From: Hungatella sp. UBA4396
GTDB lineage: Bacteria > Bacillota > Clostridia > Lachnospirales > Lachnospiraceae
Assembly (NCBI GenBank): GCA_002389905.1
Contig: DGRE01000024.1
Coordinates: 64,140 to 128,139, forward strand
DNA length: 64,000 nucleotides
Reading direction: 5' to 3'
Position numbers and translations under genes: made by a program. Each line of letters opens with the position of its first letter. Position 1 is the first letter of the stretch. The notes under the pieces are model-generated. The model did not search any database. It had not been told where the DNA came from and worked only from the letters and a program-made list of their open reading frames with translations. This document shows positions 15,386 to 24,900 of this stretch, in pieces.

Positions 15386-15549
15386 AATTGTTTTCCTCTG
15401 GCGTTAAATTTAATAAACAATATCTAAATGATACACCAAATCATATTTTAAGTAAAATTCAAAAATAAATCTTTTTATAGATATTTTCTATAAGTATATG
15501 ATATAAAAAATATCCATATTATGAAACGAAGCCGGATATTACTCTTTCT

Positions 15550-15635
15550 GCACAGAAAAAAACAGCAGGACACGAGATAAAGCCGGGTCCTGCTGTTTTT
15601 CACATTTCATTTTTATTGTTGATTTTTCATGACAG
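15550..15635. repeat. Repeat copy B: valS terminator segment
   Basis: This segment starts 4 bp after the valS stop. It carries a strong hairpin, ACAGCAGGAC / GTCCTGCTGT, with an A7 run on one side and T5 on the other, so it terminates valS on the minus strand. It is the better-preserved partner of copy A at 12159-12247. The 3.3-kb transporter cassette lies between the two. Confidence 0.82.
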
Positions 15636-15638
15636 GTC

Positions 15639-18278
15639 TTAGGAAAGCTGGGAAAGCCTTTCTTTTACCTGCTCCATCATCTGGGCATATTTTTCAAGCT
15701 TAGCCTTTTCCTCCTGGATTTTGGCTTCCGGAGCCTTGCTGACAAATTTCTCATTATTCAGCATGCCCTCTACCCTGGCAAGCTCCTTGCCCAACCGTTC
15801 TTCTTCTTTTTTAAGGCGCTCAATCTCCTTTTCAATATCCACAAGCTCTGCAAAAGGCATATATATGACTGCCTGGGGGATAACAGCAGATACGGCATCC
15901 TCTGTAATTCCGCTCTTATCCTTCTGCAAATACACTTCTCCTGCATAGCCCAGGGAAGCAAAGAATATTTTGCTGCGCTCAAATATATCAAGAATCTCCT
16001 GATTTTCAGAAACAACGTAAACCTTGGCCTTTTTGCTGGGCGGAACGTTCATGGAGGTACGTACATTACGGATTGCCCTTACGGCTTCCTTAATGGTTTC
16101 CACCGCATGTTCTTCGTTCCTGAAATTCCATTCCTCCTCATACTCCGGCCAGTTTGAAATCATAATGGATTCCTCTTCATCCTGAAGATTACAGAAGATT
16201 TCCTCGGTCAGGAAAGACATATAGGGGTGCAGGAGCTTTAAAGAATTAATGAGTACAGTTTTTAAAGTCCAGATAGCTGCTGCCTTTGTCTCATCCTGGT
16301 CATCCCACAACCTTGGCTTCACCATTTCAATATACCAGTCGCAGAATTCCTCCCAGATAAAGTCATAAACCTTTTGAAGGGCAATTCCCAGTTCATATTT
16401 ATCCAGATTCTCCGTCACATCCTTTGCAAGGGTGTTGACCTTGGAAAGAATCCATTTATCAGCCATGGTAAGCTGGGAAAGGTCTGCCTTTGCTCCCTGG
16501 GCCTTTTCAATATTCATCATAATGAAGCGGGAAGCATTCCATACCTTGTTGGCAAAGTTGCGGCTGGCTTCCACCCTCTCCCAGTAAAAACGCATATCAT
16601 TTCCCGGAGCATTTCCCGTAATCAGGGTCATGCGCAGGGCATCGGCGCCGTATTTCTCAATGACCTCCAGAGGATCGATGCCGTTTCCTAAGGACTTGCT
16701 CATCTTCCGCCCTTCGGAATCCCTGATCAGTCCATGGATCAGAACTGTATGGAAAGGAAGCTTTCCTGTCTGCTCAATGCCGGAAAACACCATGCGGATG
16801 ACCCAGAAGAAAATGATGTCATAGCCTGTTACCAGCACATCTGTGGGGTAAAAATACTTGAGATCCTCTGTTTCTTCAGGCCAGCCCAAAGTGGAGAAAG
16901 GCCAGAGAGCAGAAGAAAACCAGGTATCAAGAGTGTCCTCATCCTGAGTGAGATGAGTTCCTCCGCATTTGGGGCAGACTTCGGGAGCCTGGGCTGATAC
17001 AGTGATTTCTCCGCACTGACCGCAATAGTAAGCAGGAATCCGGTGTCCCCACCAAAGCTGTCTGGAAACGCACCAGTCCCGGATGTTTTCAAGCCAGTGA
17101 AGATAAATTTTGTCAAACCGTTCCGGAACGAACTTAAGGGCTCCTGTCTTTAAGGCTTCAATGGCCGGCTTTGCCATCTCTTCCATCTTCACAAACCACT
17201 GCTGTTTTACCATAGGCTCTACTGTGGTCTTGCACCGGTCATGGGTTCCTACCGCATGGGTGTGAGGTTCTACCTTTACTAAAAGTCCCTGGTCTTCCAA
17301 GTCCTTTACAATGGCTTTTCTGGCCTGGTAACGCTCCATTCCATGATACTTGCTGCCCGGAAGGTTGATGGTGGCATCGTCGTTCATGATACACAGCTCC
17401 GGCAGATTATGTCTCTTTCCAACCTCAAAGTCATTGGGGTCGTGGGCAGGAGTGATCTTCACACATCCGGTTCCAAACTCTTTGTCTACATAGGAATCTG
17501 CAACAACCGGGATCTCCCGGTCTGTCAGGGGGAGTTTTAACATTTTTCCTATGAGATCCTGGTATCTCTCATCCTCTGGATTGACTGCCACAGCAGTATC
17601 TCCCAGAAGAGTTTCCGGTCTGGTGGTAGCGATTTCCACAAACCGGTTTTCCTCTCCTGCAATAGGATAATTGATATGCCAGAAAAAGCCGTTCTGATCC
17701 TCATGCTCAACCTCTGCATCGGAAATGGTAGTCTGACATACGGGACACCAGTTTACAATACGGGAACCTTTGTAAATGTATCCCTTTTCATGAAGCCGGA
17801 TAAAAACTTCCTGAACGGCCTGGGAACAGCCCTCATCCATGGTGAACCGCTCTCTGTCCCAGTCAGCAGAAGAGCCCAGCTTGTGAAGCTGGTTGATAAT
17901 CCGTCCGCCGTAATCTTTTCTCCAGTCCCAGCACTTCTCCAGGAAACCTTCCCTGCCTAAATCAGCCTTGTCAATTCCCTGCTCCTTCAAGCTTTCAATG
18001 ACCTTTACTTCCGTGGCAATGGCCGCATGGTCTGTACCCGGCTGCCAAAGGGCCTCATAGCCCTGCATTCTCTTGTAACGGATTAAAATATCCTGCATAG
18101 CATTGTCCAAAGCATGGCCCATATGAAGCTGTCCTGTGATATTAGGCGGAGGCATCACAATGGTGAAAGGCTTTTTATCCTTATTTGGTTTTGCATGGAA
18201 ATACTTTTTTTCCAGCCATTTTTCATAAAGCTTGCTCTCAATCCCTGCCGGATCATAAGTCTTTTCTAACTCTTTCAT
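15639..18278 (-). CDS. valS: Valyl-tRNA synthetase
   Basis: This 879-residue class I aminoacyl-tRNA synthetase charges tRNA-Val. The signature HMGHA is in PPPNITGQLHMGHALDNAMQ near residue 45, and KMSKS is in DSEGRKMSKSLGNGIDP near residue 520. Between them is the CP1 editing domain (ATTRPETLLGDTAVAVNP) and a zinc-like cluster CGQCG/CPKCGG. The C-terminal about 70 residues form the coiled-coil arm (VDIEKEIERLKKEEERLGKE). Length is normal. It is preceded by a T-box leader and a sigma-A promoter. Confidence 0.97.
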   Translation of the reverse strand: MKELEKTYDPAGIESKLYEKWLEKKYFHAKPNKDKKPFTIVMPPPNITGQLHMGHALDNAMQDILIRYKRMQGYEALWQPGTDHAAIATEVKVIESLKEQGIDKADLGREGFLEKCWDWRKDYGGRIINQLHKLGSSADWDRERFTMDEGCSQAVQEVFIRLHEKGYIYKGSRIVNWCPVCQTTISDAEVEHEDQNGFFWHINYPIAGEENRFVEIATTRPETLLGDTAVAVNPEDERYQDLIGKMLKLPLTDREIPVVADSYVDKEFGTGCVKITPAHDPNDFEVGKRHNLPELCIMNDDATINLPGSKYHGMERYQARKAIVKDLEDQGLLVKVEPHTHAVGTHDRCKTTVEPMVKQQWFVKMEEMAKPAIEALKTGALKFVPERFDKIYLHWLENIRDWCVSRQLWWGHRIPAYYCGQCGEITVSAQAPEVCPKCGGTHLTQDEDTLDTWFSSALWPFSTLGWPEETEDLKYFYPTDVLVTGYDIIFFWVIRMVFSGIEQTGKLPFHTVLIHGLIRDSEGRKMSKSLGNGIDPLEVIEKYGADALRMTLITGNAPGNDMRFYWERVEASRNFANKVWNASRFIMMNIEKAQGAKADLSQLTMADKWILSKVNTLAKDVTENLDKYELGIALQKVYDFIWEEFCDWYIEMVKPRLWDDQDETKAAAIWTLKTVLINSLKLLHPYMSFLTEEIFCNLQDEEESIMISNWPEYEEEWNFRNEEHAVETIKEAVRAIRNVRTSMNVPPSKKAKVYVVSENQEILDIFERSKIFFASLGYAGEVYLQKDKSGITEDAVSAVIPQAVIYMPFAELVDIEKEIERLKKEEERLGKELARVEGMLNNEKFVSKAPEAKIQEEKAKLEKYAQMMEQVKERLSQLS

Positions 18279-18304
18279 AAACTTCTCCTTCTTCTGACTG
18301 TCAT

Positions 18305-18560
18305 ATTGGTAATAAAAAAGCCCTCTGCATTCTGGGATGCAAAGGGCGAATCAACGCGGTACCACCTTTTTTTATATGGCATACTGCCATATATCTCAAA
18401 GCCTTTAACGCAGCCATGCGTGAAAGCCTAGTTACTTTCGTCTGTTCAGCCTTCCGGTTCCGAAGCTACCTTCCGCACACACTGCCTTAATCATCTTTCA
18501 GCCGGTGGATGATTTTCTCTTTCAGGGTTATGGACGTACTCCTCTTCTTCTCTACCTTTT
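18305..18560 (-). ncRNA. T-box riboswitch controlling valS
   Basis: The leader between promoter and valS contains the T-box core GGTGGTACCGCG (complement of 18355-18366). A terminator follows whose arms CCCTTTGCAT and ATGCAGAGGG enclose a short loop, followed by six T (18313-18347). Uncharged tRNA binding would favour the antiterminator and allow valS transcription. The segment CTAGGCTTTCACGC upstream of the core is common in T-box leaders. I could not place the specifier codon with confidence; tRNA-Val is inferred from the gene. Confidence 0.92.
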
Positions 18561-18575
18561 CTTATATACTTTGTA

Positions 18576-18604
18576 ATGATAGTGTTTTTTTACAGATTTG
18601 TCAA
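18576..18604 (-). promoter_or_regulatory. Sigma-A promoter of the valS T-box leader
   Basis: On the minus strand TTGACA (18599-18604) and TATCAT (18576-18581) are 17 bp apart, placing the start just before the T-box leader. Confidence 0.75.
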
Positions 18605-18648
18605 GGGTTTTGCAAAAGACCAACTCTCTGTGTTTATAAAGTAATGCT

Positions 18649-19407
18649 TTATGCAATGGAAATCATCTTCCGATATCGCTCCAATTGATACCTCAATACT
18701 GCCATCCCTCTCGATTCCGGCTCATGTGACAATAGTTCATCCAGTCTGTTATAATCAAGCTTTAAACCAATTCCCGCCTCATAAGCCTGGATTTCTAAAC
18801 TTGCCGAAAACGGCTGACCGTATACATGTTCAATATTCTCCTCTATTGTTTCTTCCGAAAACATTTCCCAATCACTGAGTAAAGAATTACCATTATCAAA
18901 AACAGGAGCTGCCTTATATTCTCCTGTTATGGAATTTACAACAATCCCAAGGTTGTGAAAATGCCGGTCTGTATTTAATACAAGCATATCAAGCGTCAGA
19001 ATCTGAGAAAGATACTCCGTACAATCTAAGCCTGTGTGATCAATTACAAAATCAACAACAAACCGGATTCTCCCTGAAACATCAGATATAAGTCGAATCC
19101 TTTCCTGCAGATTCTCTCCTGTATATAATTCATAAAGCCTTTGGAAACTGAGAAAAGCTTCACCGGTTCCCAAAAAGCTCTCCGAGCGGCATCCCGCCCT
19201 TCCATTCACATTGCATTGCTCATATCTTACAAAATCTTTTATGTTGGAACATTCCAAAACTCTTGATACAAGGTATTCTGCCAGCCCTTCATATCCGGCA
19301 TTATTCACCTTATACCAGTATCCATCTTCATAATATTTTCTTTGTGCCCCTTTTGAACTGCCCTGTACCATCACAATAGCCTGCGGACTTAACAGATATT
19401 CATTCAT
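18649..19407 (-). CDS. HipA-like (HipT/CtkA-type) protein kinase
   Basis: This 252-residue protein resembles the kinase core of HipA-family serine/threonine kinases without the N-terminal subdomain. Near the N-terminus a glycine-rich stretch MVQGSSKGAQRKYY is followed by the putative ATP lysine (GYWYKVNNAGYEG). The catalytic motif NTDRHFHNLGIVV and the metal-binding aspartate in APVFDNGNSLL follow at about 150 and 175. The ATG at 19407 overlaps the stop of the preceding gene (ATGA). That gene encodes a small protein, as in split HipS-HipT systems. Family members phosphorylate aminoacyl-tRNA synthetases or other targets; valS is next to it, but a link is speculation. Confidence 0.7.
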   Translation of the reverse strand: MNEYLLSPQAIVMVQGSSKGAQRKYYEDGYWYKVNNAGYEGLAEYLVSRVLECSNIKDFVRYEQCNVNGRAGCRSESFLGTGEAFLSFQRLYELYTGENLQERIRLISDVSGRIRFVVDFVIDHTGLDCTEYLSQILTLDMLVLNTDRHFHNLGIVVNSITGEYKAAPVFDNGNSLLSDWEMFSEETIEENIEHVYGQPFSASLEIQAYEAGIGLKLDYNRLDELLSHEPESRGMAVLRYQLERYRKMISIA

Positions 19408-19739
19408 CTCATCCTCACATCCTCCCACGTCAAATCTTCATCAGGAAACCGAACCCAGAACATGTCTTCATAGGTAACGCCATGGGTTATCTTTACCCAT
19501 TCCCATGGATTATTAGAAGCCAGACCTGCCTGCAATAAAATCTCCTGTAAATCTGCACGTCCATCTTCATAACATCTTCCTTTCAAAAAATCGTATACTC
19601 TTTCCAGATTCAATTTATTTCCGCCAAAAGGCTGCTTTATCGAATCCGGGACAAGCTTTTGTATCTCCACATTCTTTTTATCTTCTGAAATGGTGACATT
19701 GGCTACAGGTTCATCCATATGCATTACCGTAAAAACCAT
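19404..19739 (-). CDS. Small partner of the HipA-like kinase (putative HipS-like/antitoxin)
   Basis: This 111-residue protein has no helix-turn-helix that I can see. The start MVFTVMHMDEPVANVTISED has the look of the beta-rich N-terminal subdomain 1 of HipA, and the remainder (LNLERVYDFLKGR, NPWEWVKITHGVTYEDMFWV) is not recognised. The ATG at 19739 has AGGAGG 7 nt upstream. It is translationally coupled to the kinase by a 4-nt overlap. A separate small protein that replaces the missing N-lobe subdomain and restrains the kinase is known for HipBST; assignment here is by analogy. Confidence 0.6.
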   Translation of the reverse strand: MVFTVMHMDEPVANVTISEDKKNVEIQKLVPDSIKQPFGGNKLNLERVYDFLKGRCYEDGRADLQEILLQAGLASNNPWEWVKITHGVTYEDMFWVRFPDEDLTWEDVRMR

Positions 19740-19798
19740 GATCTCGCCTCCTATATACACTTTTGAAGCAAATACAAGGGATACAAATTTTTATTTAT

Positions 19799-19816
19799 GT
19801 CACTTTCCTAAGTGAC
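19799..19816. promoter_or_regulatory. Palindromic operator of the kinase module
   Basis: GTCACTT-TCCT-AAGTGAC is a perfect inverted repeat with 7-bp arms. It begins one base downstream of the -10 box of the module's promoter, so a bound protein would block initiation. This is the usual place for autoregulation in toxin-antitoxin operons. Confidence 0.6.
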
Positions 19817-19845
19817 ATTATACCAGACGGGCCGCCACCTTACAA
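19817..19845 (-). promoter_or_regulatory. Promoter of the HipA-like module
   Basis: TTGTAA (19840-19845) and TATAAT (19817-19822) on the minus strand are 17 bp apart, about 80 bp upstream of the first gene. Confidence 0.65.
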
Positions 19846-19873
19846 TACTTTCACTGCATAATCCCTCTACTTG

Positions 19874-19913
19874 AAAAAGGACAAATACTCCTCAAAGTAT
19901 TCACCCTTTTTCA
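19874..19913 (-). terminator. Terminator after the DUF5716/DUF5717 cluster
   Basis: On the minus strand AAAAAGGGTGAATACT pairs, with a few mismatches, with AGTATTTGTCCTTTTT and ends in a T-tract, just after the stop of the TPR gene. Confidence 0.6.
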
Positions 19914-19918
19914 CCCAT

Positions 19919-20734
19919 CTAAGACATAATATTCCGGTATTCCTGCTTCCAGCTTTGAACCAGATCCCCGGCTCCCTGAAGACGCTTAATGGGGTCCTTC
20001 TGGAACAGGTTCTCCAGCTCCTTAAGGCTCCTGGCCTCTTTTGCCGCTTCCTCCGCCCTTTTCTTATCCTCTTCACACTCCAGTTTCACTTCCTCTGTAA
20101 TCAGGGACTGAAACCGTTCGCTGACTGCCAGGCGGTCATTCCACATGGATAAATAACAGATTCGTTTTAAGACCTCCCCATTTTTCACCAGATCAAAGGA
20201 CTTCTGGTAAGCCTGGTAAGCCTTATCCGTCATAAATAATCTGGCGTAAGCGGAGCCTAAGTTGTTGTAAATCCTGGCCTGAAATACGGCATTTCCGGCG
20301 CTGCTCTTTGGAAGCTCCAGAATTTTCCTATATTCCTCCACAGCCTTTCCATACTGTTTCCTGGAAAAGAGATAATCCGCCTTTTCCTTTAAAAGCTCAT
20401 TCTCCGGCATCCTTCTGTAAACGGCCAGATTCTGCCTGAACCGGCTCACCTCAGCCGCACCGTAATAATCACATTCCTGCAAAATGATAGCAAGTAATTC
20501 ATCCGGGTCTTCTCCGCTCTGCTGCCATTTTTCCAGCTTGGCAGCCAGAAAAGCCATATCCAGGTCATCCCTGATGAAATCCATCAGGCTCTTATCCACA
20601 AATCCCTCCATAACCAGAAGGGGATTGTTATAAATTACATAACAAAGCTCCTGGGAAGAATACAGGCGCACTCCCAGGCCCTCAAAATAAAACGGCTGTT
20701 TTACCGGTTCCTGCCGGCAAAGAATCAGGCTCAT
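19919..20734 (-). CDS. TPR protein of the DUF5716/DUF5717 cluster
   Basis: This 271-residue soluble protein has a mixed N-terminal part (FEGLGVRLYSSQELCYVIYN) that I do not recognise. Tetratricopeptide-like repeats follow at about 135-215: ADYLFSRKQYGKAVEEYRKI and IYNNLGSAYARLFMTDKAYQ. A charged helical tail (KKRAEEAAKEARSLKELENL) completes it. No signal peptide is present. It overlaps the preceding ATPase gene by 4 nt (ATGA), so the two are coupled. TPR proteins often serve as co-chaperones that dock Hsp70 proteins; with an Hsp70-like neighbour this is an attractive but unproven role. Confidence 0.8.
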   Translation of the reverse strand: MSLILCRQEPVKQPFYFEGLGVRLYSSQELCYVIYNNPLLVMEGFVDKSLMDFIRDDLDMAFLAAKLEKWQQSGEDPDELLAIILQECDYYGAAEVSRFRQNLAVYRRMPENELLKEKADYLFSRKQYGKAVEEYRKILELPKSSAGNAVFQARIYNNLGSAYARLFMTDKAYQAYQKSFDLVKNGEVLKRICYLSMWNDRLAVSERFQSLITEEVKLECEEDKKRAEEAAKEARSLKELENLFQKDPIKRLQGAGDLVQSWKQEYRNIMS

Positions 20735-21948
20735 ATCATGACCTCTTGTCTTACCACTGCAGAAGTGGCCGGGAACAAATCTCCAAAGCCCTTGTCCTTT
20801 AACACCACTGCCATGGTTTTCTCATCCAAAAACCCAACGCTGATCCCAACCCTGGTGGTTCTGTCAGGCCGCTTGGGAAACCCTTCCAAGGGAATCTTCA
20901 CCAGCCTTGCCTGCTTGGGGTCCATGGGCGTTACCATAAATTCCACATAATCCTGACCGTCAACAATTAAATCCACGCTGCTTCTGGACTCATACCAGTT
21001 ATCGCCTGCCGAGGCCACCACAAGCTGGTTCTCCCGCTCCTTATGAAGCACCCTCATGGATACGGTGGAATGAAGCCGCCCCTGGCAGATGCAGACAAAG
21101 GAGGTCTTTCCCTGTACATAATCCATGCCCTTAAATGCGGCGCCTCTGGCAAACAGCTCCGGCTCCATATAGACCTTGCGGCGGGAGCAGAGTATTTTCA
21201 TGGAATCACTGGCCCACTCATGGCTGCTGAAGCCTTTTCCCGTGAGAAATATAGAGGAGAACAGCTTTTTCTGGAGAAGCCGTTCCGCACAGGAGCTTAA
21301 AATCTTATCCCCCAGCTTTCCGCCGGAGGGAGTATCCAGAATATCCAGGTTAAAGCTCTCTTCCAAAGTCTGCTCTTCTGCCATCACAACCATCTTGCGA
21401 AGACCTCTCTGGATCTTGAGCTCATGGTAATGGAAGGAGTCCTCCGATAAATCAAACACAGCCACCTGATTGCTCCAAACCTCTTTTTTCTGACTGAGAG
21501 CATAATATACAAAGCTTTCCGTATGGCTGACGATATGGACCCTGTCTCTGGGAATCCCCAGATCATCAGCACAGTACATAATTCCATCCATCAGCTTTCC
21601 GTCTACCTTCTGCAAGGTAATCACAAGCTGCTTCACTTCATCACTGAAAAATTCCTCCATGGGAAGCTTCAGTATTTTCTTTAAAAATATTTTTAAAAGG
21701 TCCAGGCCCTTATACTTGGTTCCGCCCAAAGTGGCGGTTCCATCCTTCCTGACCATCTTTATCAGCTTGTCCACAATAATGCCTTCCCCTACCAGGGTAT
21801 AGGCATACGCCTCTTCTCCTATATACCAGGCATCTTCATCCTTTTTCCGGCAGATGACTGTAGGAATGCACCATGACTTTTCTCTGTCATAGCAGCATAT
21901 GCGGGTATAGGCATCACACAGGTCAAGCCCTATTATCAGTCCGTCCAT
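20731..21948 (-). CDS. Hsp70/actin-like ATPase family protein (DUF5716-type)
   Basis: This 405-residue protein starts with a phosphate-1-like strand-turn-strand, GLIIGLDLCDAYTRICCYD, as in the Hsp70/actin/sugar-kinase fold. The N-terminal about 280 residues look like a divergent nucleotide-binding domain (AVFDLSEDSFHYHELKIQRG, FLTGKGF, FARGAAFKGM). The C-terminal about 120 residues are beta-rich, which could match a shortened Hsp70 substrate-binding domain. It lies 11 bp after the 1190-residue gene and overlaps the TPR gene. I recall DUF5716 as the matching Pfam family; its function is unknown. Confidence 0.78.
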   Translation of the reverse strand: MDGLIIGLDLCDAYTRICCYDREKSWCIPTVICRKKDEDAWYIGEEAYAYTLVGEGIIVDKLIKMVRKDGTATLGGTKYKGLDLLKIFLKKILKLPMEEFFSDEVKQLVITLQKVDGKLMDGIMYCADDLGIPRDRVHIVSHTESFVYYALSQKKEVWSNQVAVFDLSEDSFHYHELKIQRGLRKMVVMAEEQTLEESFNLDILDTPSGGKLGDKILSSCAERLLQKKLFSSIFLTGKGFSSHEWASDSMKILCSRRKVYMEPELFARGAAFKGMDYVQGKTSFVCICQGRLHSTVSMRVLHKERENQLVVASAGDNWYESRSSVDLIVDGQDYVEFMVTPMDPKQARLVKIPLEGFPKRPDRTTRVGISVGFLDEKTMAVVLKDKGFGDLFPATSAVVRQEVMI

Positions 21949-21959
21949 TGACAGCCCCC

Positions 21960-24900
21960 TTACATCAGTGAAAATAATTCTTCTGCAGCAGCATTCTTTT
22001 TCAAATACTCCTGCATCCGCTTTTTGAGTCCGTCTTCATCCTTTATGCTCAAAGAAAGGCTCATCTCATTGAGACAGGCAAACCTGCTTTCTGAATCCCT
22101 TATGGGAAGTCCGGTGCAGCATTCCACACTGCCTTCCTTTTTGAGAATCCATTCCTCCTCCACCAGCTCCCGTATCCGGTATTCCATGATTTCGCCTTCA
22201 AATAATATCTTCTGCTTCACGAAAACGCCCTGATACATTCGGGAAATATCTTCGCTGTGGAACTCCTCCTCATCAGGAAGAATCCTGATCTGGAGATCTA
22301 TTTTAGAATCCCTGTCCCCGGAATACTGGATCATGGCCTTGTCCATAATATCCTCAGGAATGGGCGCATATTTTGCCAGGGTCTTAAAATAAGGGAACAC
22401 AAGGCCTTCCTCTAACAGAAAAGACACCGTCTCCCGGCACAAGGCCGCCTGGTCTTCCTCCAGCTTAGGAAGCTGGGAGTAAAACTTGGTAAGAGCCAGC
22501 AGGTAAATGACCGGCAGTCTTCCCTTTAAAGCAGAAGCCTGCACCAGCCCTTCTAAGTAAGCGAACACCTGCTCCCACAGCTCTTTGTCCTCCATAAAAT
22601 ACTCTGTGCATTTGATGGTAAAATACGCCTTGAGAATGGTATCATTAGGCTCCTTGCGGCTTTTATAAAGCTGGAACACCTTATCCAGCTTCCCGCAGCA
22701 GCCGGAAAACATCATCTGGGCCGCCAGCCTCTCTTCCAGATCGTAAGTTTCCACATGCTGGGAAACGCCCTCTGCAAGGACAGCATACATCTGGTCCGAA
22801 AGCCCGTTAAAATGTTCACACAAATAATCCATGATAACGCTGTCGCCCTTTTTCTCCTTAAAAACCTCATAGGAAAGGTACAAAAGGAGGGAATCTTCAT
22901 CAAAGAGCTTCTTTAAAATCATCTTGCTGCAAAGCTGGTATAAACCCTCTGCCTCAATCCCTTCGGTACCGAATTCCCGAAGCATGGAAAACGCCTCTTC
23001 CACATATCCGCTGCGGATGAGAGTATTGCAAACCCCAATCCGCTCCGGTTTGGAAAGGACCTTCTTATCCAGCTTCTGTAAATACCCCGCCCCTTCGTTT
23101 TCTTCTTCTCCGGGAAGAGCCTGCTTCTGATAAAATTCAATGATTTTAGAAAGCAGAAGCCGTTTGTAAGCAGGACGCAGCTTGGGGTCCTCCAGAGTGT
23201 TTTCCAAAATTTTTATCTCTTCCCCGTCAGCCTCTCCCTGTTCCAAAACCTTCTGGCAAGCCCGGAGTCTCAGCATGGAATGTTCCGGATAGAGCTCAAA
23301 GCAGCGCTGTTCCAGCTCCGGTTTGTCCATGACCGGGTCTTTTTTACAGGCAACATTGGCATAACGGTTTCCGTAAGCATCCTGGAACAGTAAAATACTG
23401 CGCTCAGAAAACAAAGGCACATAAGCGACTCCTTCATCCAGAAGAAAGGCGTCCTCCTCCTTCATTTCCTCATAGCAGACAATGACGTATTTCATCTTTT
23501 TATTGCTGCATTCCACCCGGTAAGACCGGAGAATGGCAGGGAGCACCTTCGCCATGGGAAGGTCTATGACATCCTTTAAAATCATCCGCTCATAAATAAC
23601 CGCCAGCCGGTTATCGATCCGGGATTCAAAAAGCTGTTCTGTAGCGAACTTCTCAATAGTCCGCTCATAAGCCTGATAAAGAGGGTCTGTCGGCTCTAAA
23701 TACACCAGAACATTCTTATAAAGAGTGATCCTGCTGTAAAGGTCCAGTTCACTTCCTCCATAGGAGAAGTAAAGGAGCACCTCCTTGGGCAGGAGATAAC
23801 AGTAATTCTTAGGCAGACTGTATAAATAATATTCATACAGCCTGGTCAGGCTGATTCCGGCCTTTACCCCCTTTTCATACCAGGAAAAGGCGTCTCCCAT
23901 CCGCAGCTCGCCCTTAATCAGCAGACCGCAGACAGCCTCCAGTACTTCCTTTTCCGGAAACTCCTCATAAAGCTTTAACAGCATCCGGTAATGAAGGCGG
24001 TTAAAATGCTTTACATTCAAAGTCAATCTGGATACGGTCAGAGCCAGTTTTTTCTCCACCAGCCCCTTCCCGGCGCAGTGATAGAGAGTCTGTATTTCCA
24101 TAGGTCCCAAAGACCTGAGCATATCAGGTGCGCTGTTTAAAATCCTGCAGCCCCAGACATAGAAAAATGGGCTTCTCATTCCCATATCATACTGCCGCTT
24201 TAGCATAGAAAATAAAGAAGGCAGGTTGTCAAAGAGCCTGGAATCCATTTTTAAAATCAGCAAAAAGAGCCAGAACTGTTTCGGTTCTTCCTCCAGATAT
24301 TTTTTCATAAGACGGATTAAGGACTCTTTCTGGTATTCGTCCGGCTCCGCTTTTAAACGCAGGTACTGGTAATAGCAGTACAGCTCTCTCTTTTCCTGGC
24401 GCTGGCTGAGAATTTCATCCCTGCATTCATCCAGGTACAATACAGCTTTAGAGGGATTTCCTTCTCCCAGACAAATTTCTGCCCGGAACAGTTTGACAAG
24501 GCTGGTGTCTCCCTTCATCACCTCAATCTCATTGAGGGCTTTTCTCATTCCTTCATAGAGAACAGTCAGATCCTTCTGCCCTGTTTCTTCCTCCAGACGG
24601 AGCCGTAAAAAACGGCTGAACGCCTCTTTTGTAAAGGCGTCCTCAGCCGATATCCCGCCACCCGGGTTTCTGACTGCCGTAACCGGAAGGGCAAAGCGTT
24701 CTTCCATCCCGTTTACCAGAATCCTGCCCTGATTTTCTCCCTGGTGCATCCGCTCCGGGTGAACGACAAAGGGCACCCTGCACTCATCGCCCTCAAAGTC
24801 CTGTTCCCCGATGGTTTTTCTGGGCAGTTCTATAAAATCACAATCCGTTGCCACTTCCAGATTCACATAGCCCCAGCCGCTTCGCTTTAAGATCAACTGA

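Noticed and set aside
15386..15549. Possible TPP riboswitch before the NMT1-like transporter
   Set aside because: The CTGAGA core and the expected helices are not found; the region is simple AT-rich sequence.
18649..19739. Canonical hipBA toxin-antitoxin locus
   Set aside because: There is no helix-turn-helix HipB-like gene and the kinase lacks the N-terminal subdomain; a split variant fits better.
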